Assembly: GCA_026122225.1 (NCBI GenBank) | Contig: JANEZZ010001959.1 | Span: 691,501 to 755,500, forward strand | From: Heloderma charlesbogerti | Lineage: Eukaryota; Chordata; Lepidosauria; Squamata; Helodermatidae | Length of the DNA stretch: 64,000 nucleotides | Direction of reading: 5' to 3' | In this document: in pieces, positions 1 to 10,480 of the stretch | How positions within the stretch are numbered: position 1 is the stretch's first letter | Layout: every line of letters begins with the position of its first letter | Translations under genes and position numbers: made by a program | Notes under the pieces: model-generated | The model's input: the letters and a program-made list of their open reading frames with translations, nothing else | Database searches by the model: none | Told to the model about the DNA's origin: nothing

Positions 1-280
1 AGGGCTTCCAAAATGATCAGGGGGCTGGAGTATCTCCTCTATGAAAGGCTTCAATGTTTGGGTTACTTAATTTAGAAGAAAGGCAAATAAGGTGGCGGGG
101 GGGGAGGTTTATAAAATTAAAATGGTGTAGAGAAAGTGCAGCAGTACAATTTATAAATAAGCCCACTGAGTTTAGTCAGTGTGACTTTTCCAGGTAATGT
201 GTATTGCAATTTGTAGCCAAAGAGATGTTTAACTTTTTTTTCTTAATGGAAGGCTCAGGTCAGTGGCAGATTCAGGACAG
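1..280. other. Unassigned DNA, window start
   Basis: I see no gene here. The stretch contains a short G-run near 97-105 and otherwise AT-rich unique-looking sequence. It could be the far part of the hAT-like remnant that follows, but no terminal repeat is visible. Confidence 0.5.
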
Positions 281-897
281 ACAAAAGGAAAGTATGTTTG
301 CACTTCAAAAAAACCCTACACCAGAGATTTGGTATAGTGACCTCCTAATTGCCACCTTAAACATATTCTGATTAGGATCTCTAATCCCCTGTGTTGCTGC
401 AAGTTTTTTTTTTTTTAACCTTTGTTTTAGTTTCTGAGAAAAGGAAGTTTTATGCATGGCTAGCACAAAAACTACTGGACCAAACTGTCTGAAATTTGGC
501 ACATTCAGTCACCTCCATAGGGGCTGCCAGGTGTCCAAATTGAATGCACTTCTGTGGAAGCACTGAAGAATTATAGCTCTTTGTTTTGAGAGATTTCCTT
601 GTAAAAAGCAAATTTTACCTGCACCTAGCACAAAAACTATTGGGCCAAACTGTCTGACGTTTGGCAGGTTTGGTTTGGCTGCCAGATCCCCAAATGTCAT
701 GTATTTATTGTAAAAACTGAAGAAGTTATGGTCATTTCTGTTTTCCAATGCAAGTCAATGGGATATCCGAATCTGAATTTCAATCTGAATCCTAAGCAAA
801 TCGGATCAGGTCTGAATCTGTCCAAAGTGAATCGGGGCTGATTAAGACAATCCGAATTGGCCTCCAAAGTGAATTGGGGAATCTGTGCACTACCCTA
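281..897 (-). mobile_element. hAT-like nonautonomous DNA element remnant with internal repeat
   Basis: Read on the minus strand, the element starts at about 897 with a TAGGGTAGTGCACAGATTC-type end, which resembles the YAGGG...TGCAC ends of many vertebrate hAT elements. Inside are two diverged copies, about 165 bp apart (around 470-540 and 635-700), of a segment containing CAGTTTGG...TAGTTTTTGTGCTAG. The matching second terminus near 281 is not clear, so the left boundary is approximate. No transposase coding sequence is seen. Short open frames here repeat the same peptide twice only because the DNA unit is repeated. Confidence 0.4.
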
Positions 898-949
898 TCT
901 TAAACCTTCACTAAAGCACACACTACTTTAAAGTTGTAGCAAGCAGTTA

Positions 950-1222
950 AGAAGAACATAAAAAGAGCCATTCTGGATAAGACCCAGGGCCTATCTAGTC
1001 TAGCATTCTGTTTGTACAGTAGCCAACCAGATGCCCCTGGCAAGCCCACAAGTAAGACATGAATGCAATAGCACCCTCTCACTTATGTTCCCACCAACTT
1101 CCCCTGATACTGGAGCATTACCTTCCATGTATTTGTCTAATCCCCTTTTAAAGCCACCCAACTTGGTGGCCATCGCTACATCTTGCAGTAGCAAATTTCA
1201 TGATTTAACTATGTGATGTGTG
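950..1222 (-). mobile_element. CR1/L3-like LINE 3' fragment
   Basis: Minus-strand copy of a dispersed family whose sense 3' end reads CTAGATGG.CC..TGGTCTGATCCAGCA followed by TTCTTATGTTCTTA. At least six other copies lie in this window. A short stretch reads like the C-terminal end of a CR1-type ORF2 (a GGFKRGLDKYME-like peptide). The middle of the 3' part is missing compared with the copy at 10005. The clade (CR1 or L3) is inferred from structure only. Confidence 0.6.
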
Positions 1223-1436
1223 AAGACAGAAGAAGCAACATCTTTTTCCTGTTTTTACTCTAGAGTAAGCACAGGGGGCCAAATCTGGACTGGGACTAGT
1301 GTGTGTAAGGGGGCTTTACTCTGGATCACACCTCTGCACCTGCAGTGCATATTGCCCAATAGTGAACCATTAAAGCAAATTAGAATCATAGAATCATAGA
1401 ATAGTAGGGTTGGAAGGGGCCTACAAGGTCACAAGG

Positions 1437-1966
1437 TGTCAAGGGCTCCTTGGAGGTCTCTCTCTGTCTAAACCAGTAGCCAAGTCCAGACACAGACAAA
1501 GGAATTCCTTTCAAAGCTTTATTCTTCTTTTACAACTTAACAACTATACCGATTGCAACTAGATTTGAGCAGCAGAGTACCTACGCCCTAAGTTGGAACA
1601 GTTGGTCCCCATTTGAAAGGGAATTACTGGCAGACCCCTGAACGTATGGGCTAGGGAGAATCCCTCCCCTTTTCCCTTGGAGCCTCTGGGCGCAGCCGTT
1701 GTTTGCGTGCCAACCTGGCACTTCGCCTCCTTTCTGCGCCCTCCATCTGGCGCTGCTCTCTGTGTCTGCATCACGCATCCACCAAGTCTCCTATCTGTGC
1801 TTGGTCACTCCCTGGACTGCTAACTAAACTAGGAATGCTGGTGGGAGGAATCTCCATCAGCTGTTGGTCCTGGGAAAGAGGAGCGTGCTCCTCTCCCAGG
1901 AGTGACTGCTCTTCCTCAGAATGAGAACTACTCTGGGATTCTATGGGCTCAGTGTCCACCCTGACA
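1437..1966 (-). mobile_element. Solo LTR, family A, inserted in CR1
   Basis: This 530-bp element begins TGTCAAGG and ends CCTGACA, with 5-bp CAAGG duplications at 1432-1436 and 1967-1971. The CR1 3' UTR resumes on both sides. Orientation is minus, judged from an AATAAA read on the minus strand near 1515-1520 and from alignment to the LTRs at 7306 and 57494. No internal retrotransposon region is adjacent, so it is solo. The left junction also carries a small extra ACAAGG-containing duplication. Confidence 0.88.
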
Positions 1967-2103
1967 CAAGGCCATCGGGTCCAACGCCCTGCTCAATGCA
2001 GGAATCCAAGTCAGAGTATCCCTGACAGATGGCTGTCCAGCCTTGTCTTGAAGGCCCCCAGTGTGGGAGAGCCTACTACCTCCCTAGGGAATTGGTTCCA
2101 TTG

Positions 2104-3890
2104 TCATAATGCTCTAACAGTCAGGAGGTTTTTCCTGATGTTTAGCCGGAATCTGGCTTCCTGTAACTTGAGCCCATTATTCCATGTCCTGCACTCTGGG
2201 ATGATTGAGAAGAGATCCTGTCCTTCCTCTCTGTGACAACCTTTCAAGTACTTGAAGAGCACTATCATATCTCCCCTCAGTCTTCTCTTCTCAGGGATAA
2301 ACATGCCCAGTTCTTTCAGCCTCTCTTCATAGGGCTTTGTTTCCAGTCCCCTGGTCATCTTTATTGCCCTCCTCTTAACCCTCTCCAGTTTGTCTGCATC
2401 CTTCTTAAAGTGTGGTGCCCAGAACTGGACACAATACTCCAGATGAGGCCTAACGAGTGCTGAGTAGAGGGGAACTAGTACTTCCTGGGATTTGGAAGCT
2501 ATGCGTCTATTAATGCAGCCCAAAATGGCACTGGCCTTTTTTTTGCAGCCACATCACATTGTTGGCTCATATTCAGCTTGTGATCTACAACAATTCCAAG
2601 ATCCTTCTTGCTTGTAGTGTTGTTGAGCCACGTATCCCCCATCTTGTAACTTTGCATTTGGTTTCTTTTTCCTAGGTGCAGAACTTGGCATTTATCCCTA
2701 TTCAATGTCATTCTGTTGTTTTCTGCCCAGCGCTCCAGTCTATCAAGATCACTTTGAATTTTGTTTCTGTCTTCCAGGGTATTAGCTATCCTGCCCAATT
2801 TTGTGTCATCTGCAAATTTGATCAGCATTCCCTGCACCTCGTCCTCCAAGTCATGAATAAAAATGTTGAAGAGCACTGGGCCCAGGACTGAGCCCTGCGG
2901 TACCCCACTTGTTACCTCTCCCTAGTTTGAGAAGGTCCCATTGATAAGCACTCTTTGAGTCCGATTCTGTAGCCAACTGTGGATCCACAGGATCATTGTT
3001 TCATCTAGCCCACTTTGAGCTAGATATCATGGACATCAGGATATCATGGGACACTTTGTCGAAAGCTTTGCTGAAGTTTAAGTATATTATGTCTACAGCA
3101 TTCCCACAGTCCACAAGGGAGGTGACCTGATCCAAAAATGAGATCAGATTCATCTGGCAGGATTTGTTCTTGACAAATCCATGTTGGCTTTGATTAATCA
3201 CTGCATTGTTTTCAAGATGCTTACAGACTGATTGCTTTATAATCTGCTCCAGGATTTTCCCAGGGATTGATGTCAGACTGACTGGTCTGTAGTTCCCAGG
3301 TTCCTCCATTTTACCCTTTTTGAAGATAGGGACAACATTAGCCCTCCTCCAGTCATCTGGCACTTCACCCGTCCTCCATGATTGCTCAAAGAGAATAGAC
3401 AGTGGTTCTGAGAGCTCTACTGCCAGTTCCTTTATTACTCTAGGGTGTAGCTCATCTGGCCCTGGAGATCTGAACTCATTCAAAGTAATTAGGTGTTCCT
3501 TGAGCATATTCCTGTTGATCTCAAGCTGCAATCCTGCCCCTTCAGCCTGTACTTGGCCTTTGCCAGGGGGGTCATAGACCCTCTTTTGGGAGAAGACTGA
3601 GCCAAAGTAGGAATTGAGCACCTCTGCCTTTTCTTTGTCATCTGTTATCATTTTGCCATCCTTATTTAATAGCTGAACAACCATTTCTTTCCTCTGCCTT
3701 TTACTATGCACGTAGCTGAAGAAAGCCTTTTTGTTGCTTTTGGCATCCCTCGCTAACCTCAGCTCGTTCTCAGCTGTAGCCTTCCTGACGCCATCCCTGC
3801 AATTCTGTGCTACCTGCCTGTACTCTTCCTTTGTAGCTTGGCCTTTTTTCCACTTCCTATATGTGTCCTTTTTTGTTTTCCCTTGATCCC
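2104..3890 (-). pseudogene. CR1 ORF2 reverse transcriptase pseudogene
   Basis: Coding remnant of a CR1 ORF2 protein, which in intact CR1 elements carries an N-terminal AP-type endonuclease and a reverse transcriptase that drives target-primed reverse transcription. Visible from N to C on the minus strand: a pre-RT region from about 3890, the RT finger/palm motif NYRPVSLTS near 3285, the SKAFDKVSHDIL block near 3050, the catalytic box FADDTKLG near 2810, a thumb-like region, and the C-terminal [10 protein letters not shown]...RLDSHLSG region. It is broken by a frameshift at about 3001-3030, an amber stop at 2922-2924 just before the GEVTSGVPQGSVLGP-type block, a further frame change near 2500-2520, and an opal stop at 2104-2106 where the sister copy at 27165 has arginine CGA. 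The endonuclease is missing. About 50 open residues upstream of 3895 (an alanine run from GCT/GCA triplets) lie outside the element and are not part of it. Confidence 0.9.
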
Positions 3891-3895
3891 TACTT

Positions 3896-4377
3896 GGCAA
3901 TATAAATGGCAGGTACAGGATCAGGGCTCCACTATATACCAGGAAGGGTGCAGCAGTTAGACTGGGTAGGTTTAGTTGCTTTTTGGAAGCTGCTGCTGCT
4001 GCTGCTGCAACAAATGCCTCAGAACTGTTCCATTTGGACAGCTGCAAACCTGCTCAAAACTAGATCCCTGATTGCTATCATTGCTGGACAGCTCCCCAAA
4101 CTTTCTCAGAAGCAGGACCCTCTTCTCCAGTTCAGGAGCGATTGCTTTTCTCCTGTTGCTTTTTCCACTTGCATCACCTATGGCACAGGTTGGTCACTCT
4201 TGCCCTGTCAGAAAGTTCTCTTTTAAGGGAAGAAATGGGCAGTGCTACTAGTGTTTAGATGAAAGCTTTGTGGTTTAATTAAAATTCTCATTTTAAAACA
4301 TAACAAGAGCATGGTGTTTTTAAGTGGGAAACACTTTCCCCTTAAGGAGAGTTGGCATTCTTTTTCTATACCTTTTA
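3896..4377. other. Unassigned DNA with short CTG/GCT run
   Basis: No gene recognised. A short (GCT)n run lies near 3990-4008. The rest is unique-looking. Confidence 0.5.
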
Positions 4378-4613
4378 TAGGGGTACAGAACCTTTTAAAG
4401 GTATGTGGCTGAACTGCCCGCCCCCCCGGCCTGGATGATACTAGTGGGTGTGGCCATGCCTCTGATGTCATCACCCTGCCCCTGCTTCTTCTTTTATCTC
4501 TCTCTGTGCTGGGAGGCCAGGCTCTGCCACCTGGGAGAACTCTAGGAGTCTCCGCAGGCCAGATTGGGCCTGCAGAGCCATATTAGACCTCTGGGATAAT
4601 GGTTCTGCACCTG
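4378..4613. mobile_element. hAT-type MITE remnant
   Basis: The ends form an imperfect terminal inverted repeat: TAGGGGTACAGAACC on the left and the reverse complement of CAGGTGCAGAACC on the right. The interior has no coding capacity. I could not find a convincing 8-bp target duplication (ACCTTTTA versus TTTTAAAA), so the boundaries are tentative. Confidence 0.45.
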
Positions 4614-4824
4614 TTTTAAAAAGTGTGAGGGAGAGACAAATGCAACAGATCCAACTTCTCCCAACATGGCGACAGCAGTGATGTTGCACATGTGAAATCT
4701 CTGCTTCTCATGCATCTGTTAAAGGTGCTCTGCCCAAAGAAGAAATGATAACCTATCTAGATCAAGAAAAACTCCCAATCCTGGGGTGTATGTTTGGTAG
4801 GACTCTGGTGCCTTCTATCCTCTA

Positions 4825-4856
<32 letters not shown>

Positions 4857-4895
4857 ATCTATCTATCTATCTATCTATCTGTCATCATCATCATC
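4825..4895. repeat. Compound microsatellite (TCTG)n(TCTA)n(TCA)n
   Basis: About eight TGTC units are followed by about six TCTA units and a short (TCA)n run. Confidence 0.95.
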
Positions 4896-5882
4896 TAAAA
4901 TTCTTTCTAGGCCACCTTTAAGAGTGGAGCCTTCTCTTTGTAGCTATAGCAAAAAATTTAGTAGTTGCAGCTATTCCAGCATGGAAACATATATTTCTTT
5001 AGAGCGCTATATATATTTTTGGGGAGATTCTAGCTGGGTTTTAGTTCAGTTTCAAACTGAGGCTGTTAGAAGTAGAAGATGTTTTTAGATGTTGGCTGGA
5101 CCCAGCAGGCTAGGCAGGTGGGATGCTGAATCTGGTGCATGCTGAGCAAAACTACTCCTCTCCCCCTATATATGCATACCAGGAAAGGGTTCTTCTTAGC
5201 TGAAGTCCGATTTGCATGCTAGTTTTCTAGATCAGGCAGAAGTGCCTGGCAGTGGGATGCCATGCTCTGATTTCATTCAGGTGAAACATTCCTTGTGCTG
5301 TCTTTGCAAATCCCAAAGAGTTGTGAGAAGCTACGATGTTCGTTTTAAAAATCCACAAATCTTTGAAGGCAGTTCTGACTTGTTATACACTGAGACTGTA
5401 TAACAAGTCCAGAACTGGACATTATTGCTGACATAATATAATGAAATAAATCAACATTTGTTTTCTCTCTTTTATTATGCAGCACGAGACATGCTATATA
5501 GAGGGAAACAACCCCGCCAAGAGAGATATCTTGTTTATTCTACCCAATCTCTCTCTGCCAGAGTTGTGGATGCTTAAATCTCTATTCTTCTTGCAGATAT
5601 CCATCTTTGGCTTGTTAAGGAGTAAAATAGCTGCCTGTGTGCTGCTTTCTGAAAGCAACACAATGGCACACGTGCACGCACGCACACACACACGCACTGA
5701 ATAGCATATTACAGTACTGACCCTGGATGCCCTCTGCCTTCATGTTACTCCAGAGATGGCTTGCAGTGTAACCTTATAATAACTGCAAACTTAAAGATTG
5801 GATTAAATATAAACCTTTTCATGGTCCAGGCTTAGCTCCATTAAAGTTAACGGATTACAAGGAAGAACATAATTCTAACTGA
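4896..5882. other. Unassigned DNA
   Basis: No gene recognised. It includes a short purine/CA-rich patch at 5668-5697, (CA/CG)n, which gives spurious open frames on both strands. An inverted pair (TTATACACTGAGACTGTATAAC) sits near 5382-5405. Confidence 0.5.
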
Positions 5883-6117
5883 GAGCAGTGTGTTGTGGTT
5901 AAGAGTGTTGGACTGGGACTTGGAAGATCTGGGTTCTATTCCCCATTTCACCATGAAGGTCACTGGGTGACTTTGGGCCAGACAGTCACTGACTCTCAGC
6001 TGAACCTACCTCACAGGTTTGTTGGGAGGACAAAATGGAGAGGAGGAGGACCACATAAGCTGCCTTGGGTTCTTTGCAACAGGAAAAAGAGATATAAATG
6101 AAACAAACAAACAAAGT
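5883..6117 (+). mobile_element. tRNA-derived SINE
   Basis: The head is tRNA-like, with an A-box-like segment (GTGGTTAAGAGTGTTGGAC) near 5895 and a B-box-like GGGTTCTATTCC near 5931. The body contains CACTGGGTGACTTTGGGCCA and CTACCTCACAGG, and the tail is (AAAC)n. The minus-strand copy at 52471-52682 shares head and body. This head-body type is widespread in squamates. The exact family name is not assigned. Confidence 0.8.
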
Positions 6118-6155
6118 GTAATAATAATAATAATATAATAATAATAATAAAAATA
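6118..6155. repeat. (TAA)n microsatellite
   Basis: AATAATAAT run directly after the SINE tail, with one interruption. Confidence 0.9.
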
Positions 6156-6252
6156 AGCACATTCTAGGTGATGCTGCACCCTAGAAGAAAAATGCCTGTC
6201 TACACTGCCTGACCTTTGGATTGAGAAGCGGGGAAAGAAGGTTCTCTTCAAG

Positions 6253-6310
6253 CAGGGGTGGGGAACCTTTTTTCAGTTGAGGTCTGCATCACCTTGGTCA
6301 GAACTGGTTG
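6253..6310 (+). mobile_element. Possible hAT-type MITE 5' end
   Basis: The sequence begins CAGGGGTGGGGAACC, which resembles the CAGGGGT..GCAAC-type terminus of the element at 34739. Only the left end is recognisable. Confidence 0.35.
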
Positions 6311-6493
6311 GGATACACATTCTTGCAGTAGACATAGCCAGAGCCAAAAAGTGGGTGGACCCAGCTAATCACACTGTACACACATAAAGTAACAGTGCAA
6401 TTTGCAACATAAAGCATTAGCTTTCCACAAGCCCAGCAGAACAGAACAGGCGTCACCATTTTCTTAAAAACCTCCTCAGGTTGAGCTTGGGAG

Positions 6494-6494
<1 letters not shown>

Positions 6495-6555
<61 letters not shown>
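6495..6555. repeat. (TC)n(AC)n microsatellite
   Basis: A dinucleotide CT run to about 6531 changes directly to a CA run to about 6555. Confidence 0.97.
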
Positions 6556-7305
6556 GGTCACATGTGTGCCAGCCTGCCTTCTGTCACTGTCTCTGTCTCT
6601 GTCGAGGCAACAAGAGAAACAGAAATGCTGACTGGGAGGCAGGCAGATGCACATATGACCATAGCGTGCAGCCACTAGACCATCATTAAGAAAGCTGACC
6701 ATGCAGTGTGGTGGCTAAGGTCTCTTTTGATGCTCTAGCTTCTGTTCTCCATGGTTGGCTTTCTGAGCTACTTTTGCAGAGAAGAACAAAAGAGAAACTG
6801 CAGGCAGGCAGACAAACAAAGAAACTTAGAAAGCCAACCATTTTGTATAACAGCTAGAGCAACATCTGGTGGGGGGCATGGTGTAGTCCCATGGTCCACA
6901 TTCAGAGACCTCATAGTCTGCATTTGAACAATGGTCCAGAGGTTTCCCACCTCTCTCTTGGAGCATAATGGGACCATTTTACCTCCACTTATAGCAGCAC
7001 TCTTTTCCCAATGTCTCCTGGCAATGTTGTGTACTAAAAGCAGCAATGCCATTATGCTTAGAGTTTCCCCACCCCATTTCACTTTGTTGACTGTCATTTG
7101 TGAAGCGAGGGTATGGAAACCATCAGTATGATGAGGACTCTGTCAAGTTTGGCCTTTTATCTCATATGTTTCAGTTTTAGTGAATCTTATGATTGCAATA
7201 TAAAATTGGTTGCTCATGGATTTATCCCCCTCCCTCTTTCAGGGGACAGGGGTCCTGGTGGGCTGGCATTTTGTGGGGGAGCATGTTCCCCCTTTCTCAT
7301 TCCAC
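6556..7305. other. Unassigned DNA
   Basis: No gene or confident repeat recognised. The overlapping short open frames on both strands show no family features. Confidence 0.5.
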
Positions 7306-7843
7306 TGTCAGGGTGGAAACTGAGCCGACAGAACCCCAGAGCAGTTCTGATTCTGAGGAGGATCAGCAATCCGTGGGAGAGGAGCCAGCTCATCCCTCAC
7401 AGGCACAGCAGCTGGCAGAGATTCCTCCTGCTGGCATTCCTGAGATAGATAGTGACCCTGGCAGTGAGAAAGTGTGGGAACAGGGCTTGCTAGATGCTCG
7501 ACGCAGACGCAAAGAGTGACAAACGATGGAGGGCGTGGAAAGGAGCCGTAGCGCCCATTTTGCGCGCAAGCAACTGCTGCCTCCCGTGGACCCAAGGGAA
7601 AGAGGGAGGATCTCTCCCTAGCCATAGGTTCAGGGTCTTCAAGTGACTCTCCTTCAAACAGGGATCAACTGCCCACTCGGTGCATAGGCCACTCTGCTGT
7701 TCCTTGCTTAGTCGCTGGTGATTAGCAGCTGAAAGAGTCATTAAGTTGTAAAAGGATTAAAGCCTTGAAAAGAATCCTTTCATCTGTGTCTTGTGTTGGC
7801 TATTGGAGCCTACTGAAAGAGGCCGCTAGGGTGCCTCCTGACA
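7306..7843 (+). mobile_element. Solo LTR, family A
   Basis: This 538-bp element begins TGTCAGGG and ends CCTGACA, with flanking pentamers TCCAC and CCCAC (4 of 5 identical). An ATTAAA polyadenylation-type signal lies near 7758. The first 300 bp read as an open acidic-then-basic frame (see findings) shared with the other four family members. No internal region is adjacent. Confidence 0.87.
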
Positions 7844-7969
7844 CCCACTTCTGTATCAGCACAGGTCTGATGGTTTCCACCCCACCCCCCTGGGTTGCTG
7901 GTAGGCGAAGTGGAGTTACATATAAATGGGGCAAGCATTCACATCAATGGGCACTGCTCCAAAGAAAAT

Positions 7970-8165
7970 CACTCATAGAGGATAAGGCTATCAACAACTT
8001 CAAGCCATGATGGCTATATGCTACTTCTAGGCAATATGCCTATGTATACCAGTTGCTGGGGAACACAAGCAGGGAGCACAAGGCAGCTGGTTGGCTGCTG
8101 CATGAACAGAATGCTGGACTAGATGGACCTTTGGTCTGATCCAGCATGGCTTTTCTGATGTTGCT
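7970..8165 (+). mobile_element. CR1/L3-like LINE 3' fragment
   Basis: Contains GATAAGGCTATCAA, CCAGTTGCTGGGGAACA and the CTAGATGGACCTTTGGTCTG block that closes this family. Sense strand is plus. It shares about 50 bp beyond the expected 3' end with the copy at 9125. Confidence 0.65.
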
Positions 8166-8231
8166 ATGTTCTTTCTCCAGGTTGGCTTTATAGCCACATC
8201 TCTTTGCCTGAAACTGACCTGTGATGAACTG

Positions 8232-8325
8232 ATCATAGAATCATGGAATAGTAGGGTTGGAAGGGGCCTACAAGGCCATCGAGTCCAACCCCCTGCTCAA
8301 TGCAGGAATCCAAGTCAGAGCATCA
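8232..8325 (-). mobile_element. CR1 LINE 3' end
   Basis: Reverse complement of the CR1 3' terminus, containing GGTTGGAAGGGGCC and CCAACCCCCTGCTCAATG. Only the last ~95 bp are present. Confidence 0.9.
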
Positions 8326-9124
8326 GACTTGCAAAGTCAGAGCGCTTTGTTGTTTAATTGTACATTTTAATGTTTCTGTGCTTGATTGATGTATTCTAAC
8401 ATATCCTTTCTCCTTAAGGCTATGGTAAGAAGGGAAGAGGGGGGAGGTAGAATTTTGAGATTTAAATGGTGTCTCCTGATTGGCTGTTGCTTTTTCAGTT
8501 GGGAGAGAGGGAATAACAGGCACTTGGCTTTCTTTAGATGGGGAGATAGGGATTGACTTTCTGAGGGATTGGATTAGGACACTGGGCTTTCACTTTTGGG
8601 GGTGGTTAGATTCCTCTGGGAGGTGGGGGGAGGTATATTTATTATTTTGATGTCTTATTATTAGAAAGGGTAGAGTAGGTAAGAAATTAATAAAAACTTG
8701 AAACAAGAATTTTACCACATAAAACTCAAACTGCATTGAAACATCTTATACCGTGTAAAGTTTCATTTTTAATTTGTTCTTTCAAACCATACCATTCTTG
8801 GTTTCATTTATTACCAGTAAAAGGGTTAGATGAAGCTATGTAAGCCATGGTCTATGTATCTACACCCACATACAGAGAGAAATTGAAGGTTTTCTCCTCA
8901 TGAGGAGGAGAGGGGTGGCAACATCCTAATAATGTGGTTGCTTAGGTTATAGTTGATGCATTCCTTCCACACACTCTCTCTCTCTAAGATATTACCTCAA
9001 GGAAGAGGTTGAGAGGTAGAGGTACTGAAAGTCTGGAGCTTGAATCAGGACTTGGTGTTATAAAATATTTATGAGGAGTGGTGACATTATAATAATCGCA
9101 GGTGGGGTGAAGGGAGTTAGACTG
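8326..9124. other. Unassigned DNA
   Basis: No gene recognised. There is a short (CT)n at 8976-8985. I see no clear repeat family. Confidence 0.45.
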
Positions 9125-9300
9125 TATATCAGATGCTGGGGAACACAGACAGGGAACACAAGGCAACTGGCTGGCCATTGCATGAACAGAATGCTGGACT
9201 AGGTGGACCTTTGATCTGATCCAGCATGGCTTTTCTTATGTTGTTCTGTTCTTACTCCAGGTTGGCTTTATAGCCACATCTCTTTGCCTGAATCTGACCC
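9125..9300 (+). mobile_element. CR1/L3-like LINE 3' fragment with shared downstream tail
   Basis: Same family as 7970-8165. Similarity continues past the usual TTCTTATGTT end through CTCCAGGTTGGCTTTATAGC to about 9300. Confidence 0.6.
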
Positions 9301-10004
9301 ATGCCTATAAAATAGAGTGCATTGTACATGATCTTATTACTCCAAGGGAACACATCTGAATATGCTGGAACCTTTGCAGTTTAAGATAGTTACAATATTG
9401 GAAGTGGTTGGTTGTTGTTTTTAAAATGGTTTAATTATTTTTCAGGTGAAACTACTGCAAATATTTGAAATGTGATTAAAATGTTGAGCTGTTAGTTTTA
9501 ATTTCAGAAAAAGGGGAAGAGATGGGAAGCCAACCATCTGTGTTGCTTGGGCTTTCAAGCCAGGAGGAAAGCAGCCAGTGAACAAAGCCACTAGCAAGGC
9601 CAACACCTCCTCACAACCTGCCAATGCGGAGGTTTGCATTATTGCATACTGTATAACCAATGGCAAATTGATTGAGCAGCTTGGAACAGCATTTGAAGAG
9701 ATGCCATTAACTGGACTGAATCTGGTAGCATGCTCTGAATATCTATCAAGGGTCAGAAATTATATTTCTCCTATTGATTGATCAAAAAATGGAAAGGAAA
9801 AACTTATTTTATAATCCCAACTGCTGGAAATCCTACTAGTCGTATGCCTTAGAAAACCATCAATGAGTGTGATTGTATGTGCCATCCAGCTGTAGTAAAC
9901 GTTATCTTGCATTTGAAAAGGGTCACTTTCTTATTATACCAACACTATTGACCAAGAAGATGAATAGCAAGGTGACAAATCCCAGGAATGAAAGATGAAG
10001 TAGT
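9301..10004. other. Unassigned DNA
   Basis: No gene recognised. AT-rich unique-looking sequence. A 67-residue open frame at 9578-9781 has no recognisable features. Confidence 0.45.
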
Positions 10005-10285
10005 GAAGGCCATCAGTTTGGATGGCTTTAAAAGGGGGTTAGATCAATTCCTGGAGGAGAAGGCTATCAAGAGCTACTAATCCTGATGGCTATATGCTAC
10101 CTCCAGTATCAGAGGCAGCATACCTATGTACACCAGTTGCTGGGGACCATGGGCGGGAGGGTTTTGCACTTGTTTCCTGCTTGTGGTTTCCTGGTCAACA
10201 GCTGGCTGGCCACTGTGTGAACAGAATGCTGGGCTAGATGGACTCTTGGTCTGATCCAGCATGGCTCTTCTTATGTTCTTATGAA
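10005..10285 (+). mobile_element. CR1/L3-like LINE 3' fragment (best copy)
   Basis: The most complete copy of the family in the window. It reads GGATGGCTTTAAAAGGGG, AAGGCTATCAAGAG, CTCCAGTATCAGAGGCAG, CACCAGTTGCTGGGG and CTAGATGGACTCTTGGTCTG, then ends TTCTTATGTTCTTATGA. The first part resembles the end of a CR1-type ORF2. Confidence 0.7.
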
Positions 10286-10296
10286 GAGGAAGGGCT

Positions 10297-10480
10297 GTAA
10301 ATCAGTGGTACAGCACATGCTATACATGCAAAAGGTCACAGGTTCAATCTTTGTCATCTCCAAGTTGGGCTGAGAAAGACTCCTGTCTGAACCTCTGGAA
10401 AGCTGCTCCCAGTCAGTGTAGATAATATTGGACTAGATGGCCTGACTTGGTATAATGCATTTTTCTATGTTTTGTAGTAG
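10297..10480 (+). mobile_element. tRNA-derived SINE (TAGCTCAGTGG type)
   Basis: A diverged A box (AATCAGTGGTACAGCACATG) and a B box (AGGTTCAATC) are followed by the family body (AAAGACTCCTGTCTGAA, CAGTCAGTGTAGATAATA). Other copies are at 21549, 25060, 42436 (minus) and 48669. Confidence 0.75.

Larger units (their letters stand above)
1382..3895 (-). mobile_element. CR1 LINE, 5'-truncated, split by a solo LTR
   Basis: The right part encodes CR1-type reverse transcriptase. The left end is the CR1 3' terminus, with repeated ATTCTATG-like units read on the minus strand at 1382-1405. The endonuclease half is absent, so the copy is 5'-truncated near 3895. A 530-bp solo LTR (1437-1966) sits in its 3' UTR and is therefore younger. 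Four other CR1 3' pieces occur in the window (8232, 27165, 37790, 51002). Confidence 0.93.

Noticed and set aside
3896..4047. N-terminal extension of the CR1 protein
   Set aside because: The extra residues with an alanine run lie beyond the point where CR1 similarity stops and come from flanking (GCT)n DNA.
6298..6702. 134-residue minus-strand open frame
   Set aside because: Its repetitive Cys-Val and Arg-Glu runs are translations of the (CA)n/(CT)n microsatellite.
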